A DNA stretch of 64,000 nucleotides from Casuarina equisetifolia (Eukaryota; Streptophyta; Magnoliopsida; Fagales; Casuarinaceae), in assembly GCA_028551475.1 (NCBI GenBank), contig CM052356.1, forward strand, positions 7,016,001 through 7,080,000, given 5' to 3'. The notes below the pieces were generated by a model. It had not been told where the DNA came from and did not search any database. It saw nothing but the letters and a program-made list of their open reading frames with translations. Both the position numbers and the translations under genes were made by a program. Shown here piece by piece: positions 1-12,647 of this stretch. Numbering within the stretch: position 1 is the stretch's first letter; each line of letters opens with the position of its first letter.

Positions 1-609
1 ATATCCCCAAATAGAAGAATATTGTTACCCATTACCCAAATCATGTGTAGTTGTTAACTAATCTTAGATTAATGCACTATTCCCTCAAGCATCCGATGTT
101 GTGAAACATTCGTGTGATACACAACCAGGATTTTTGGTTGGTTCATTTCTATGTATATGTCTTCTCTCCCTTCCGCTTGGATAGGTTCGGACAAGGTTGT
201 CTTTGCCAATAAATTGCTCATTTCCTCTTTCTGTTAGTATTTAAATCTTATGGTTTCTTTGTTCCTTTTTTTTTTTTTCTTTCTTTTCTTGGGGTTTTGA
301 ATAAAAACTTGCTTATGACATGAGCAACACAAAAGAAGGATGGATAGAAGAAACAAAGCAAGAGACATGTGTTGAAGCGGAAAACCCCAAAAGGGAAATA
401 AGTAGAACTTCTCATAGCCATACATGTAGTTGTCAGATGACTTGCATTGGAGATCACATGTACATCTCAAGGTAAGTACTGACTTGTATTGGCGACAGAG
501 CAAACGTAACACACACGAAGATTTAGATTTAGGAAGGGTTCAAACATATTTAAGACAAACCACTGCATATTTTAGTATATACAGGTTCTGAGTGATGCGT
601 GTTTCTCTC
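1..609. other. 3' flank of the CYP78A gene
   Basis: No coding region is recognisable here. The stretch lies downstream of the minus-strand P450 stop codon, so the part nearest 609 probably holds the 3' UTR and polyadenylation region. It includes a T-rich run near 266-279. Short open frames on both strands have no family resemblance. Confidence 0.5.
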
Positions 610-2423
610 TTATCTGCGCCTCGTCTTGACTGTCACAGTCAGAGGATTCGCCATTTCGGAAGACAGCCTCAAGACCTCGGAGAGATCGACAGGGTTATGA
701 TGGGATTGCAGCCACTGGAACTCGTGTAACAAAGATGCCACCCAGAAGGTTACCGTGGTCAGTCCCAATGTCTTTCCTGGGCAGGTCCGACGACCTGACC
801 CGAAAGGAGCCAATCGGAGGTCGGACCCCAGAACATTGAACTCGAAGTCAGCAGCATCCTTGCACACGAACCTCTCTGGCCGGAACTCCAGCGGCTGGGG
901 CCATACATGTGGGTCCCTGGTGATGGCCCACATGTTAACCATTGCCGTGGTCCCGGCAGGCACATGGTGACCGTCGATTGTAGTATCCGTGATGGCCAGG
1001 CGGGCCCATGATAGAAGTGGGCCCGGAGGGTGTAGCCTGAGAACCTCTTTCACTACAGCCGGCAGGTAAACCATTGATTGAATGTCCGATTCCTTTAACG
1101 GCCGTGATCTTCCGACGACCCGATCGAGCTCCTCATGGACTTTTGATTGGATATCTGGGTGAAGCACGATCCTCGCTAGTATCCACTCGATCAGAACCGC
1201 CACAGTATCTGTTCCTCTGAATATCATCTCCTATAACGATAACGAGAATAATTAGCATTATTTAAGAAAGATAATAATGGCTCTTTTTCTTGGTGAATCT
1301 TAAACACCCTGAAGCTACACTGTTTTTAGATTCTAACACTTGGGTTCTTTTGTCCATCCTTTTTCCTAGCAAACAAGCATTATTTTATAGCAAAAACTAA
1401 AATACAGATAGAGCTAGTATAGGGATTATTCGTTTGTATGATAGTTTTGTTGCTTACCCAAAGCACAGCGACCATATCATTGTCCGACAATTTATCAGGT
1501 CCCTGAAGAGAGAGCAGGACATCCACAAAGTCGTGGCTTCTTTGGGGAGTTTGGGCTCTATGCTCTTTGATTATGCGGTTCACGAACTGGTTCACTTTTG
1601 GAACGAGGTTGGAGCATCGGAACCTGATTTTCTGAGGGTCGAGACTTGCAAGCCAAGGAAGGTGGTCGGACCAGTTGAGCTTCCCAAGCAGGTCGTAACC
1701 TTCTTGCACGAGGTGGCCCAGCTCGTCGGTTTCAGTGTTAGATGATCCGAGCTCGTAGTTTCGTCCGAACACAGAGCACATCATGTTGTTAAGCGAAGCT
1801 CGCTTCAGAATATCGCGGAGGGAGAACTCGCCGGCGCGACATGCAATCATGGACACCATTTGAGTAGCGATTTGGCACCTCTGGGCCTCTGCGGCGTTGA
1901 TTTGCTTGGGGCAGAAGAGATGAGTAGCAGCGATTTTCCTCAAGGTTCGCCAGTAAACTCCATAAGGAGCGAAACCAATCGCTCTGTTGAACATCAGGCT
2001 GTAAGCAGACTCCTTCACTGGACGGTCAGCGAAGACAGAGCTGTTTAAGATTTCTTTGGCCACATCAGGGTTGCATGTTATGATGACACGGGTTTCACCG
2101 AGGCTGAAAGCCATAAGGCGCTTAGCTCCGAACAACTCGGCAGCTGCAGCGAGCTTGTGGTGAGCCAGATTAAGCATAAGGTTCATGCTTCCGACCACCG
2201 GGAACCCTCTGGGCCCCGGTATCGGCTTCGTCTTGGCCTTACCTCCTCCTCTCCACCAATACCTTCCCCAGGCAGGACCTCCTGGGCAAGCCCAGCAGCA
2301 CAAAGCCAGGACCGCCCAAGCCGCACAGAGAAAAACGAAAAGCAGGTTGGTAGTTTGGGAAGAGAAAGCTCTGCACTTGGAGGCGAGAGCCAAAACCCAC
2401 AAGGAATCAATCTGTGTTTCCAT
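610..2423 (-). CDS. CYP78A: Cytochrome P450 of the CYP78A family (CYP78A6/A9/KLUH type), two exons
   Basis: This encodes a membrane-anchored, heme-thiolate monooxygenase of the plant-specific CYP78A family. The family acts at the ER and promotes organ and seed growth non-cell-autonomously; its substrate is not settled. Exon 1 is 2423-1458 and exon 2 is 1230-610. The 227-bp intron has GT (1457-1456) and AG (1232-1231) borders and joins ...MVAVLW to EMIFRGTDT.... The product is 528 aa, the usual family length. Visible features are an N-terminal hydrophobic anchor (about residues 25-48), a proline-rich hinge (PIPGPRGFP), the I-helix RGTDT (327-331), ExxR as EVLR (384-387), PERF, and the heme loop [10 protein letters not shown] with the ligand Cys at about 472. 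The single intron at this position is typical of CYP78A. The ATG at 2423 is the first in frame, and a TATA box lies about 100 bp upstream. Nothing suggests damage. In gene order it looks like the CYP78A6/A9 pair rather than KLUH itself; that is inference. Confidence 0.96.
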
Positions 2424-2524
2424 GGCGGAAGTGGAAGCAAAGGGTAAGGAAGGCAGATATGTCCCCGAGAATGTGTGGGCTGGGGTTGGTTTCCTTTTTG
2501 GGTAGACTCTGAGAGGGAGTTTAG

Positions 2525-2532
2525 TTTTTATA
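2525..2532 (-). promoter_or_regulatory. TATA box of the CYP78A gene
   Basis: On the minus strand this reads TATAAAAA, 102-109 bases upstream of the CYP78A ATG. That distance suits a leader of about 70 nt. It is the only good TATA match close to the start codon. Confidence 0.7.
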
Positions 2533-2548
2533 GAGCTACCATGAGCCG

Positions 2549-2638
2549 CCGTTAAATCAAGGCCGTTATTGACCGTATAACGGAAAAGAGATGGCGGTTA
2601 CGGAAATAACGGTGTGCGCCGCCTCACGCACGTAACGG
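2549..2638. promoter_or_regulatory. Cluster of five TAACGG (MYB/MSA-core) motifs upstream of CYP78A
   Basis: The core AACGG occurs at 2579-2583, 2608-2612 and 2634-2638 on the plus strand, and at 2549-2553 and 2563-2567 on the minus strand. Every copy is preceded by T, giving TAACGG. The cluster begins about 17 bp upstream of the TATA box. PyAACGG is a known plant MYB site and the core of the mitosis-specific activator element bound by three-repeat MYBs. The flanks do not match the full element consensus, so the factor is inferred. Confidence 0.5.
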
Positions 2639-5600
2639 AAAGGAGTGGTGCCAGTCCCACGCTTATTTAACACGCGTGGTATATACTTTTACACTCTGCT
2701 CCAGAGGGAACCCTCTGTCGATCTAATCTTGGTCCCTCGCCTTGGATGTCTGTCCAAAACTGTACTAATACAAAATACGACCTTGATAATGCCTTTTCAT
2801 TTTTTTTTTATTTACTTTCCCTTTTCATTTTTTGGGAGATTTTTTTTAAAACTTAAACCAAGCTACGGGAGCAATTAAGCTAGTTAATTATTTATTAACA
2901 TTTTTAAAATACAATAATTAAATAACATTTTAAGTTAAAATTAACATTTTGTTGTTTTACCCTCTCCTTTGCTCGATAATTTGAGTGATTTGATTGATGG
3001 GGTCTTTGGCATTTGTTCAATTGGATTCGTTGCAAGGACCGCAGAGCAGGCTGTGCCCAATTGTAGGTGATATAACTTTCTTGTCTTTATTGCTTGCTTT
3101 TGGGACATGATGCGAGGTTTGGCACATCAGCATTCCTATGTCGTCCCTACGTGTGGGTTGTTCTATAGCTTTTTCAACAGTAAGCAATTAGTTACTCTCT
3201 AATCTTAAATTCTTTTTCTTTTTTCTTTTTTCCTTTTTTTTTTTTAGCAGAGGATGTTAGGCTTTGGATTCTCGTTGGTAAATAGTGATATCAAAACATG
3301 GATTCTTTGACTTGTGATTGACACGAAGTAAGCTAGGTTTTAGTTTTAGATAGGTCTAACCTAGAACCTGATTCAAAAGCTTGGTTTTATAAAAATTTAT
3401 TACTTTTGTCTATCTATGCTTTTGACAGAATCAAAATCCGTACGGAAACTAAAACTTCACTTGGATTTCATTTAATTGAAATTTGATTGATATTTTACTC
3501 CTGCCAAAGTATATTGAGCAAACTAGAACTCAAAAACTTATGTGAATTCTCTTTTCAAAATAATTTATTTCTTGGTTGAGAAAAATATGAAAATTATATT
3601 TTATTTAAGTTTAAAATTTTTACTTCTTTTTTATTACAAAATTATTGCAATCATTAATAACTTTCTGAGTGTTGGAACTTGATTGATAAATTTATCAAGT
3701 TGAAATTATGAAGATCAAATAAATTTGTTTAGATAAGTTAATTTAAAAGAAAGTTATGAGGTTTAAGATTGTTTCAAAACATGAGTTAAGTATGTACCAT
3801 TGGAATTACGAGCCTTTAAAAGATTATGAGTTTGCTTATTTTTTAAGGGTATATGATAATACTTTCTTTTTTCATATAGTAAAACCTACAAGTAGTTGAA
3901 CATAACAAAGTGGTTTTTCCCTCCATAGTATATTTTTTTTTAATCTTTACAAACTAAACTCCAATGTAATATACAGATAGACATCAATTTAGTGTAATGC
4001 TATTAGAATAAAAAATTTGGATTATGAATTCATCAAAATTAGGCAAAAGATAAATAGAATAAAAAAGTATCATTGATTAGAACCAAAACCAGAGGAAGTT
4101 AGCAAAAATAATTATAACAATGTCAGTTGACTTTTTGAAAGAAACATTATTTGACACACCCTAGATAGCAGACAACCAATAGGAGACTAATGAAATTATT
4201 AGTTAATAAATGTTGAAAGAACCAATAATACTAGTTATTACACATAAGTTCCACTTGTTCATTTATTATTGAAATCAACTGTACAAATGACATTCCCACA
4301 ACACAATTAATTGTCCTGTCCTGGACTGATTTTTAACATATGGGTGTTTAACACTTATTGGAGTCTGTATTGATAAGAAGAGCACAGAATAAGACAAATC
4401 AACCCAAAAATAAAAAAGGAAAATAAAAAATGCCTTCCTGACAAATAACAGAGTTTGAAGAACCACATTCATGGAGTTTCTGCTTCTTGTTCAACGCAGA
4501 AGGAAGGCCCAAAAATGGCCTGCCCATACGCACCTGAACTTGCGAGTAGTCTGCGGATGTGTCAAAACCAAAGCATCCTTTTTACACATTTTCACTTGAG
4601 GTAATTTAGATCGCAGTAAGAAAAATCTAAGAAGGCCGACAAGGTTGTCTGTCAGCAGGGTCTACACGTGTCAGATCAGAGGTCGGGGACGATGCTATCG
4701 TGTCCTTCAACGGTACTTGCTGTCCTCACTTGGAATTCTGGCTGCTTTAGGGCACCAAGTGGTTGCCCGGAGGGGGGGTCCTCGCTGTCGCATTCCATGT
4801 TTTGGCCATGAGCTATCCCGCACACCAAAGCCCCTGATTAGAGAAGCCGACATTTCATCTGCATTGTCTTAGTCGGGTGCCCTCCAGTGCAGGGCTGGCT
4901 TGTCATGGCATAATCATGGGACGCTAGAAAAAGGCCAAAGGAAACTCTAAACTGGGGAGGATAGCCATTGAAGACATGGACCCCGTGAAGACATGGGTCA
5001 TGATGTTATCTCCAAGGTGGATCTTTAACTTTGCTTAAAAACAATGTAAACAGACAAATCAGTGGAGAAAGATGATGAAGATATTTGTAATCATGTCGTA
5101 TTCTTCCAGCATTTGGCATCGTGAAATTCGAAACCAGTGACTATCATGTCGTTATTAAACATATTTTGTGAAAGTTGTTTGTCTCTATGCCACTTTTAAA
5201 TTCAGTCCTGTTTCTAAAACAAATACTTGTCATTAGTGAACAAAAACTTATGTTTAAATGGCAGGCCCTTATTCTATTCTATGTTTAGATTAGTATGATG
5301 TAAGTTATACATTATTCTATATTTTATTTGAAGATATAAAATATTTATGTTTTAAAGCACACTTTTCAATATAATTAAATTTTTTAATATAATATTAGAG
5401 TTCAGCTTAAAGAACATTATTGTAAAAAATATTTTCCTATGCTTGGCATAAGAAGCTATGTTTAAAAGTCATAAATTATAAGTATTATAATCTCTAATTC
5501 TTTTTTTGAATATCTTCTTTACAAAAAAAAAAAAAAAAATTCTTCTAATCTTAAATTAATTTTTAAATAAAATTAGAGTAAACCGAAAGGATAACCCAAT

Positions 5601-7153
5601 GATAGAGTTAAAAGAAGCAATTTGTGTTAAAAGGTGCCCAAACGTGTAGAGCATTAGGAAAGTTCTCTAAAGTCATTAACATCTTCGTTGATTCCGTTCT
5701 GGTCAAATTGATGCCTTTCATTGGTAGCTGAAATTAATCAATTTGCTATCTTTCATATCTTTTCGTTAGTCCTGCCGGGAGTGATTATAATTGAAGAACC
5801 CTACAGCCAAGCTACCCTCTAGCTATAACATTTCCTTCCTTGATGGTGCATTAGTCAAATAATTTATGGAACAAAAATAGATGTACAGATCTTTGTTGGT
5901 CGCCTTTAATTATTGTACGCTAACCCCTCTTGACCGATCCATTATGCACAGACCAGAATTGTTCCTGTTGGGAGATAACGTCACATAAGACGATCTCAAA
6001 AGAATTTCATTATATTACAGATACATAAATTGTTATGCACAGTAATTTGTATTCCATAATTAATATTCCAAAACAGAGGTGAGACCTGATTCCTGCCAAC
6101 CAAAATGACTAAAGCTTTTCAAAGATTTGGAAGATCTTCAAGCAAATAAAAATTTTGAAAGCATGATGCCATGTCCACGACATAAGGCAAGAAAAGGGAA
6201 ACCTATTACTATTTTTACATATGAAACATGCAGAGTAGAAGCACGCCGTTGAAACATCATCCGGAAGTGTCAGTCATTGCGAATACAGACGTAATCGGAT
6301 AACCTTATAATTACCGTGCTCGACATCATTAAACAAAGCTTAGATATGTTTCTGTGGGCGAGCAGTGAGGAATCCTGAAAGTAAATCTATTGTGAGTTGG
6401 CTAGACTCTCGAATAAAATAAGACCCGGTGCCACAAGAGAATCAAATATATCTTCTTAATTCGCTGATGGGTTTTGTGGGTTGGGCAAATCATGTTTGAT
6501 GTTTCCATGCTACCAAAATATGTCCAACAGATGAAACGCAGTACAGATACAGGACTCGTTTATTTTTTTAGGCAAGTACTAGGTACCAGCCTAGTGGCTT
6601 CCCGGTTGTTTATTTCCTAAAACCCCATAAAACACACTAGGAATTTGTTTGGAAACCGATATGGAATTGCTTTCTGTTGAGAATGATGTGGGAAGTGTTT
6701 TATATTACTTTAAGTTCTAACTAAAAATCATCTTTAGAGTGAAATGCATATTCCTTTCTCACAAAACGTTTTAAGTAGAAAATGAACTTGTCTTGATATG
6801 AGAACTTAAGTTCGTAGAAAATACTTTAAAGCAAGTTTTCTTGGTCTTTCAGACCTTTTTCACATTTTCACCTTTGGAAACCACTCGGATAACCTCGACC
6901 AATGGAAGTGGTCGTGGCGTGGCCGTGTAATCCATTGCCATCGCAGAGATTTAGTCTTAGATTTTCGGAGCATGATTGTAGGGGAAGACGACTGCATAGT
7001 GCAGTAGTTTTTACAAAAAGTAAGGATGAATACAGAAAGTTAGCGCGTGGTGCCTCTTTTCCCCATCTGTCGCGTGCTTTGTGATTGAGGTTTGCAGCGT
7101 TGGCCAATATGATAGCCCAATTGGCGGAATTAACAATGCTGCACGCGGCATTC

Positions 7154-7189
7154 GCGGTGTAAACTCAACTGTGAACCTTAATTAAGATG
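7154..7189 (+). repeat. 36-bp direct repeat, copy 1
   Basis: It starts GCGGTGTAAACTC and ends TTAAGATG. The second copy lies at 7430-7465, and the two differ at 4 of 36 positions. The starts are 276 bp apart. No LTR ends or terminal inverted repeats were seen around them. Confidence 0.6.
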
Positions 7190-7429
7190 GTAATTGGTGT
7201 TAGAAAGCAGCACTATTCTTTTTAATGAATAAACAAGCTGAATTATCGTCACCGAAGAACCCAGAAAATTTAATGGTCTTTTGTTAGTGTTCTAAAAGGT
7301 AATGGTCCTCGGAACTGTTGGGAATACTTTTGTTTTTCCATCTTTTGGTGTTTCCTCTTTGGCCTGCTTGATGGGAAACGATTGTTGTGTTGATATTTTC
7401 ACACTTAGATAATGTTGTACACCACGTGT

Positions 7430-7465
7430 GCGGTGTAAACTCGTCTGCGAACCTTGATTAAGATG
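7430..7465 (+). repeat. 36-bp direct repeat, copy 2
   Basis: This is the partner of 7154-7189, same length and orientation with four mismatches. Sequence similarity appears to fade outside the 36 bp, although both copies are followed by a G/T-rich stretch and 'agaaag'. Confidence 0.6.
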
Positions 7466-9623
7466 TTGATTTGCGAGAAAGTACTCCACAGACAATATTT
7501 GCACGGGGGTGCTATCAATTCGAAGGAATAAATTGGATAAATTAACATCTGGATTGGTGAAGCTTCATTCTTTATTCTGGAAAGATTTGATACGGTAAAG
7601 AGATTGTTTCAGTGATTTAATTATGTTCAACTTGAAAGGCTCTGTGCATGAGGTGTTTACGTCTATCTCCACTCCCATATCTGTTCTTTATGATTCCATA
7701 TATTATATGCTTAGTGACGAGCAACTTGCTAATGGCATACCACTAAATGTGTTGCATAAAGGATAGCAAATCGCTTAAATTGCAGGACCACCAAAAAAAT
7801 TCCAAGAGATGATAATTAATCCAGTTGATTTTCAATGTTTTGAATCAAGTTAAGAATTCTTCTCGTTGGACCGACTTTAAAGCGAAGTGCTTGACCTGCC
7901 GGCATAATGTCGAAGAAAAAAAAATAAAATCAAGTACTAGAGAAATATGATCTTAGGATAACTTTCAAATGAGATTGTAAGCTAACATTTGAATTGAACT
8001 GTTATCCTTATTACAGTGACTTTGCCTTAATGGAATAAAAAGGCTATCATAAAAATGCAGTGGTGTGGTTTATCTTAGCGTTCTTTCAACAAGGATAATC
8101 ATTATTCCAGTATTCTCAGGGGCTGTAAAGTGTTTGCCTATGGAAAAAAAGTTGAAATCTTTAAAGAAGCCTAGGAAAAAGACAAGTCAACAACCAGAGT
8201 TAAATTCTTGGAGGACCCGAAAGAACAACGTGTGCAGTGTAATGTGCCTAACTTCAGGCAGAGATGCTGAACATCTTTTTTTTTTTTTTTTTAACTGACT
8301 TACACATCCATTGGTTGCACCTCTTTTTCAACAAGATCTCGAGTTCTTTAAGGAAATTTCGCGAAGAAAAGCTTTTGCATTCATAGGGCAATTTTTGGTC
8401 TTCCACCATTCATCGACTTCCTAGCATATATTCCATGCTAAGCAAATTGCATCTGTATCTGACTTCTGCTTTTGCACGTTGGCTTGCCAAACTTCGACCA
8501 TCGATGTAAGAGTAGGTTTGGTAGTTGTGATATCGAATCCTCATCTTCTTATGAAGAAATACGATAAGAGATTCATTTCTTCTTTAAAATTCAACTTATA
8601 TGAAGAGAATATGAAAAAATTCTGGAACAGGATGATGATAGAAACTCATATCCAACAAACTGGTCCGATGCTCTTTTTGACATTGGGTTGGCGCATGGAG
8701 ACCTGTCTGATATAGCTGGGAAGTAGTCAACCTCCAAATCACTGCCAAAGAAAGCTATTTCCACCATCTTTTTAGTGATCTTCACCGCACACTTGGCACA
8801 ACAGTCTTCAAAGATTCTCTGCAGATATTCATTCTTCGTTTTTTCTTTTTTTGGGTGGAAGGGAAGATATGGGTCAAAAAGTCTAGATGAGTCAAGTAGG
8901 AGGAGTTGTTTGGAGGAGCTATTTTAAGAATCTGGATGCCTCTTTTCTTCTTTTTAGCTTCTTTCTCTGTGATCAGAATACACGAAGGAAATGTAGGACG
9001 GCAAGAAGTAGAAACCAGAGAGTACGGTCTAGATTGATTGAGATATCAATTCCAAAGAATATGCTTCAGCTTTTAAATGATTGGGAGCAGCACTAGAGGA
9101 TCCATGCGTGTCTTCATATGCAAAAACTATTTGCACTGAATAAAAGTAATCGGCTGTGATGGGGAAGGTGGTGGTCTCGACATTTTCCATTGTCATCTAT
9201 AGAGGGAGAGATAGGGAAAGAGGAACACCCAGCCAGCTGAATATAAAACCAGAAGAGAGGTTTCAGGGAAAGGAACAGATTGATGTCCTCACTCTTCTGC
9301 ATTTAATAAGTTGGTCCCCATCCTAATAAAATCAAGTGTTGTGGAGGAAACAGCTGGCCCTCTCCAAAAGGGGAGGAGATTTAATTGCTGATGCAAATCG
9401 AACTGGGCATGTAAAGTTAAGGCCTGCTTTATCAGGTTGCGCAAGTTGATTAGGTGCGACCTATGAATGTGTACAAAAATAGCTTAGTCACAGGTTGGAT
9501 AAACTTTTAAAAGCGAAAAACAAATCAGTCCCTTGGGTGTTACTCAACATATAAAATGGAAATGTGTTCAGAATGTTGTTAGGCATTCTCTTATTGGTGT
9601 AGCAGTCAAGTGTTACTTGTGTA

Positions 9624-9667
9624 GAGAGAGTGAGAGAGAGAAAGAGAGAGAGAGAGAGTAGTAAGAA

Positions 9668-9717
<50 letters not shown>
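9624..9717 (+). repeat. Compound GA and ATT microsatellite
   Basis: An imperfect (GA)n tract (about 9624-9658) is followed within ten bases by about 16 uninterrupted ATT units up to 9717. This is a typical intergenic compound microsatellite, likely to vary in length between individuals. Confidence 0.85.
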
Positions 9718-11325
9718 CATTTTGAATGGTGTATGCTCTATATTATTTAAATTTTGTCAACTTATCCTCTTCAAAAAAAGAGAAGAGTGTTTGATTACGT
9801 TTTTATGAAGATAATATATGTTTCACATTGTTTAAAATTTTGTCATTACATCCTCTTGGGGAGTAAAGGGTTGATAATAGTAGAAAACTATAATTTCTTT
9901 AAAATGAATGCGTTTAACAATAATTTCTTAAGTTTTGCTATCACATCATTCAACATTTTTAACATTTTGTTAACCAAACCCACAAATTTTAACATATTTG
10001 ACAAATAATAGCTCTCTTTAGAAATTATATATTTTTAAAAATGATGCATCAAATGCAAAAATTTGAATATATTTATCATATATTAGCTGCACTCTAGTGA
10101 AGTGAAGTGATAAACAAAGTTGGGTAGCAGTGCCACCACCCTGTAATGCACTCTAAGCATGCTTGATGGGCAAGCTTTTGTGATAAAATTCTGCAGGGGA
10201 CACGACCAGCAGAATATATTTCATGATGTGCTTAACAGCTAAGATCGATGTTACTCCCGAAACCTGATGCTTTGCCTTTTTATCATTGATTCTTACTTTC
10301 CCCAAACCTGATGCCCAATCACTGCGATTGATTTCTTATTCACTCGGTTTCCTTTGATTGGATTCTAGTCAGACTGTACACCATAGTGGATGGGTAAAGG
10401 TGGCTTCAATCAACTCAAACTGGTTTGGAATTGGATGAATTTACATTTAAATTATATATTATTAATTTTCACTAAAAAAATTAATCTCTTTTAGTTAAAT
10501 CTACATGATATTTTGTTGTATTAGAAATTAAATTTAACCATAAAATCCCTTTATTTACAAGTAAGAAAAAACTATATAGTGTTACATATTGTTGTGGTGT
10601 AGATGTCTAATTTTATATTATTAAAGATTCTTTTAAAAATTTGTATTCAATCTTTCATCTCTTTACTTATAAATAAAAATCTTTATGAGAAGTTGAAAGA
10701 AAAGAGATAATTAAGAGAGTTAGCCAGAGTGGAGCAACGTGAATCTCTATATGTTCTTTCTTACTTTTTACAATTACAACTATTATATTTATAGAGTGTA
10801 GACTTAGCTAACAGAAGAAAATAATATTTACATAATAATTACATTACATCAAGCATGATTCTAGAGCTTGATATGGAAGTATGGTAGGTAAGATCTCTAT
10901 GTATCAACAAAAGTATTGTTTTATATCAAGACCATGATGACGAATTAAGTCTTATATAAAAAAAATTTAAAAATCCAAAAATATAACTGAAAAAAAAAAA
11001 AGAATTCTCAAACACATGAATTCTCAAACCTACAAGCAGTAGGTTTCGTGTATGAAGGGTGCTTGGGTGGAATCTAAACTGCAACCCTTCTGGGCTCGTA
11101 AGAGCGAGGAGTCCAATTAATGAGGTTGAGTATGGCCCAAAAAGAGTAAGCCTCTCTGGGTTCCCTGTTCTGGATTTTACAGGCCGCAAACTAAAATCCA
11201 TTGGATCTTTCTAGTTGGATTGGAAACTCTTTTAATTTGTAGAACCCAAGTTAGTCTTCTTTGTTTTCTTAGTTTTCCAGCGCTCCCTGGGATTCTCCGG
11301 CCACGTTCCCCGCCGAACAGAATTT

Positions 11326-12601
11326 GTAAGTCCGATAGATTCTTTGCTGTTTTGGGGATTGTTTCTAATCATGGTTTATGGCAAAAAAATGTTCAATTTG
11401 GAACTGTTTGGAGCTATTCTTATCCTGTTATTTCTCAATTTTGCTTGGTTTACGATCAATTTTGAGGCTTTTCATGTTTTGTATATGCTACTTTAGCTTC
11501 TCATGCCTCTGGGTTGCTAGTTTAGTATTGCCCCTGGATTTTCGACATCGGTTTCTTGAAACTGCTTCTGGCGTTTTCTCATTTTAATTGGATTTTAGAT
11601 ATCTAATTTATCTTTGGAGGTGTAATTTGATTTCTAGGGTTGATAGTGTGGTGTAAATGCTGGGTTCTTTGCGTTAATATGCCACTGGGTAATTCTTCAA
11701 CTTGTTTAGTGTGTAGAATGGAAGTGGTAATTCGCTTTTAGGTTGCTGAATAACTTGTGTAGTGATAAAAGATTTGTTTGGCTGCTGAATGGAAACGGTA
11801 ATATACTGTTTCGATATTGAACAATTTGTGCGGTGCTAACATATTTTTTTGGGTTCTTAGAACCTGGAGGGAGAGAAGCAAAATAGGTATTGAGAGCTTA
11901 TATCTCTTTGTTCTTGATATTTCTTGAGAAAAAGAAAAAAGATGCCACATCATCTGCGGGGCAAGTGATTTTATCTTCTGAAAGAAATAAGTGAAATGTT
12001 CGGGATTTAAAATCTTCGAGGGGTGAAGGATTTGACTTCTTTTAGGGGCCAAAGGAGGGTCTAAGAAGTGAAGGTGATTATTAGCATAATATCTTGCTCG
12101 GACAACCTAATGATTCACCATTCTTATGTCACAAGTGGATGACTGGATGTGGAATTATCCATATAATTTCTCCATTTCATTAAAGATGCTCTGCAGGATA
12201 TGAAGATCCTCCAGCCATTTATGTTGATGTTATTGTTTCTAGTTAAGTGATACCAGTTGTTGCTCAGTTGGCCTACACTACTACACATTATTTTTGCTAG
12301 CAGGGTTTTAAGAATAGATGATATGATAAATAAGAATTAAGCCACCAAAATTTTACTGTATAAGATTTTTATAAGTTTCTGTTGCGATTGTTGAAAATTG
12401 AGAGTGGATTCTATTGAATATAATTCTAAACAGTGTAGTTTTGTTTCTATGTATATTTGGACATACTGATGATTCTATTGGTTTCATTGTATTGATGGAC
12501 AAGTTACCATTTTTTGATATCTGAGGAATCTCAAACCTTTTGCACTCGACTTTCTGTGCTATTTCTTTACACGTATGTTATTCTTCATTTCTCTGTGGCA
12601 G
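11326..12601 (+). other. Probable leader (5' UTR) intron of MED10
   Basis: A strong donor GTAAGT follows a GC-richer stretch at 11280-11325. A T-rich tract ending in GGCAG at 12601 lies 46 bp before the MED10 ATG. The stretch between is T-rich, as plant introns are. Together these suggest a non-coding first exon of about 100 bp ending at 11325 and a 1.28-kb leader intron. No transcript evidence is available here, so the exact ends are inferred. Confidence 0.5.
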
Positions 12602-12647
12602 ATTCATTTTAAGGGTTTTAGGGACTTCTTGGAAGTAAATCACAGCA

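Larger units (their letters stand above)
2646..11199. other. Long intergenic spacer between CYP78A and MED10
   Basis: This 8.5-kb AT-rich spacer has no gene I can support. Contents noted: a GC-richer block near 4630-4920 that matches nothing I know; a pair of 36-bp direct repeats at 7154 and 7430; possible coding relics on the minus strand at about 8300-8830; and GA and ATT microsatellites at 9624-9717. Open frames are short and lack domains. The part next to CYP78A (about 2640-4000) is probably its distal promoter. The end near 11.2 kb is the likely MED10 promoter. Confidence 0.5.

Noticed and set aside
755..970. Plus-strand open frame of 71 codons
   Set aside because: It is the antisense shadow of CYP78A exon 2 and has no domain of its own.
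4645..4872. GC-richer open frame of 75 codons
   Set aside because: No family resemblance, no splice context and no start context; it may be a decayed repeat.
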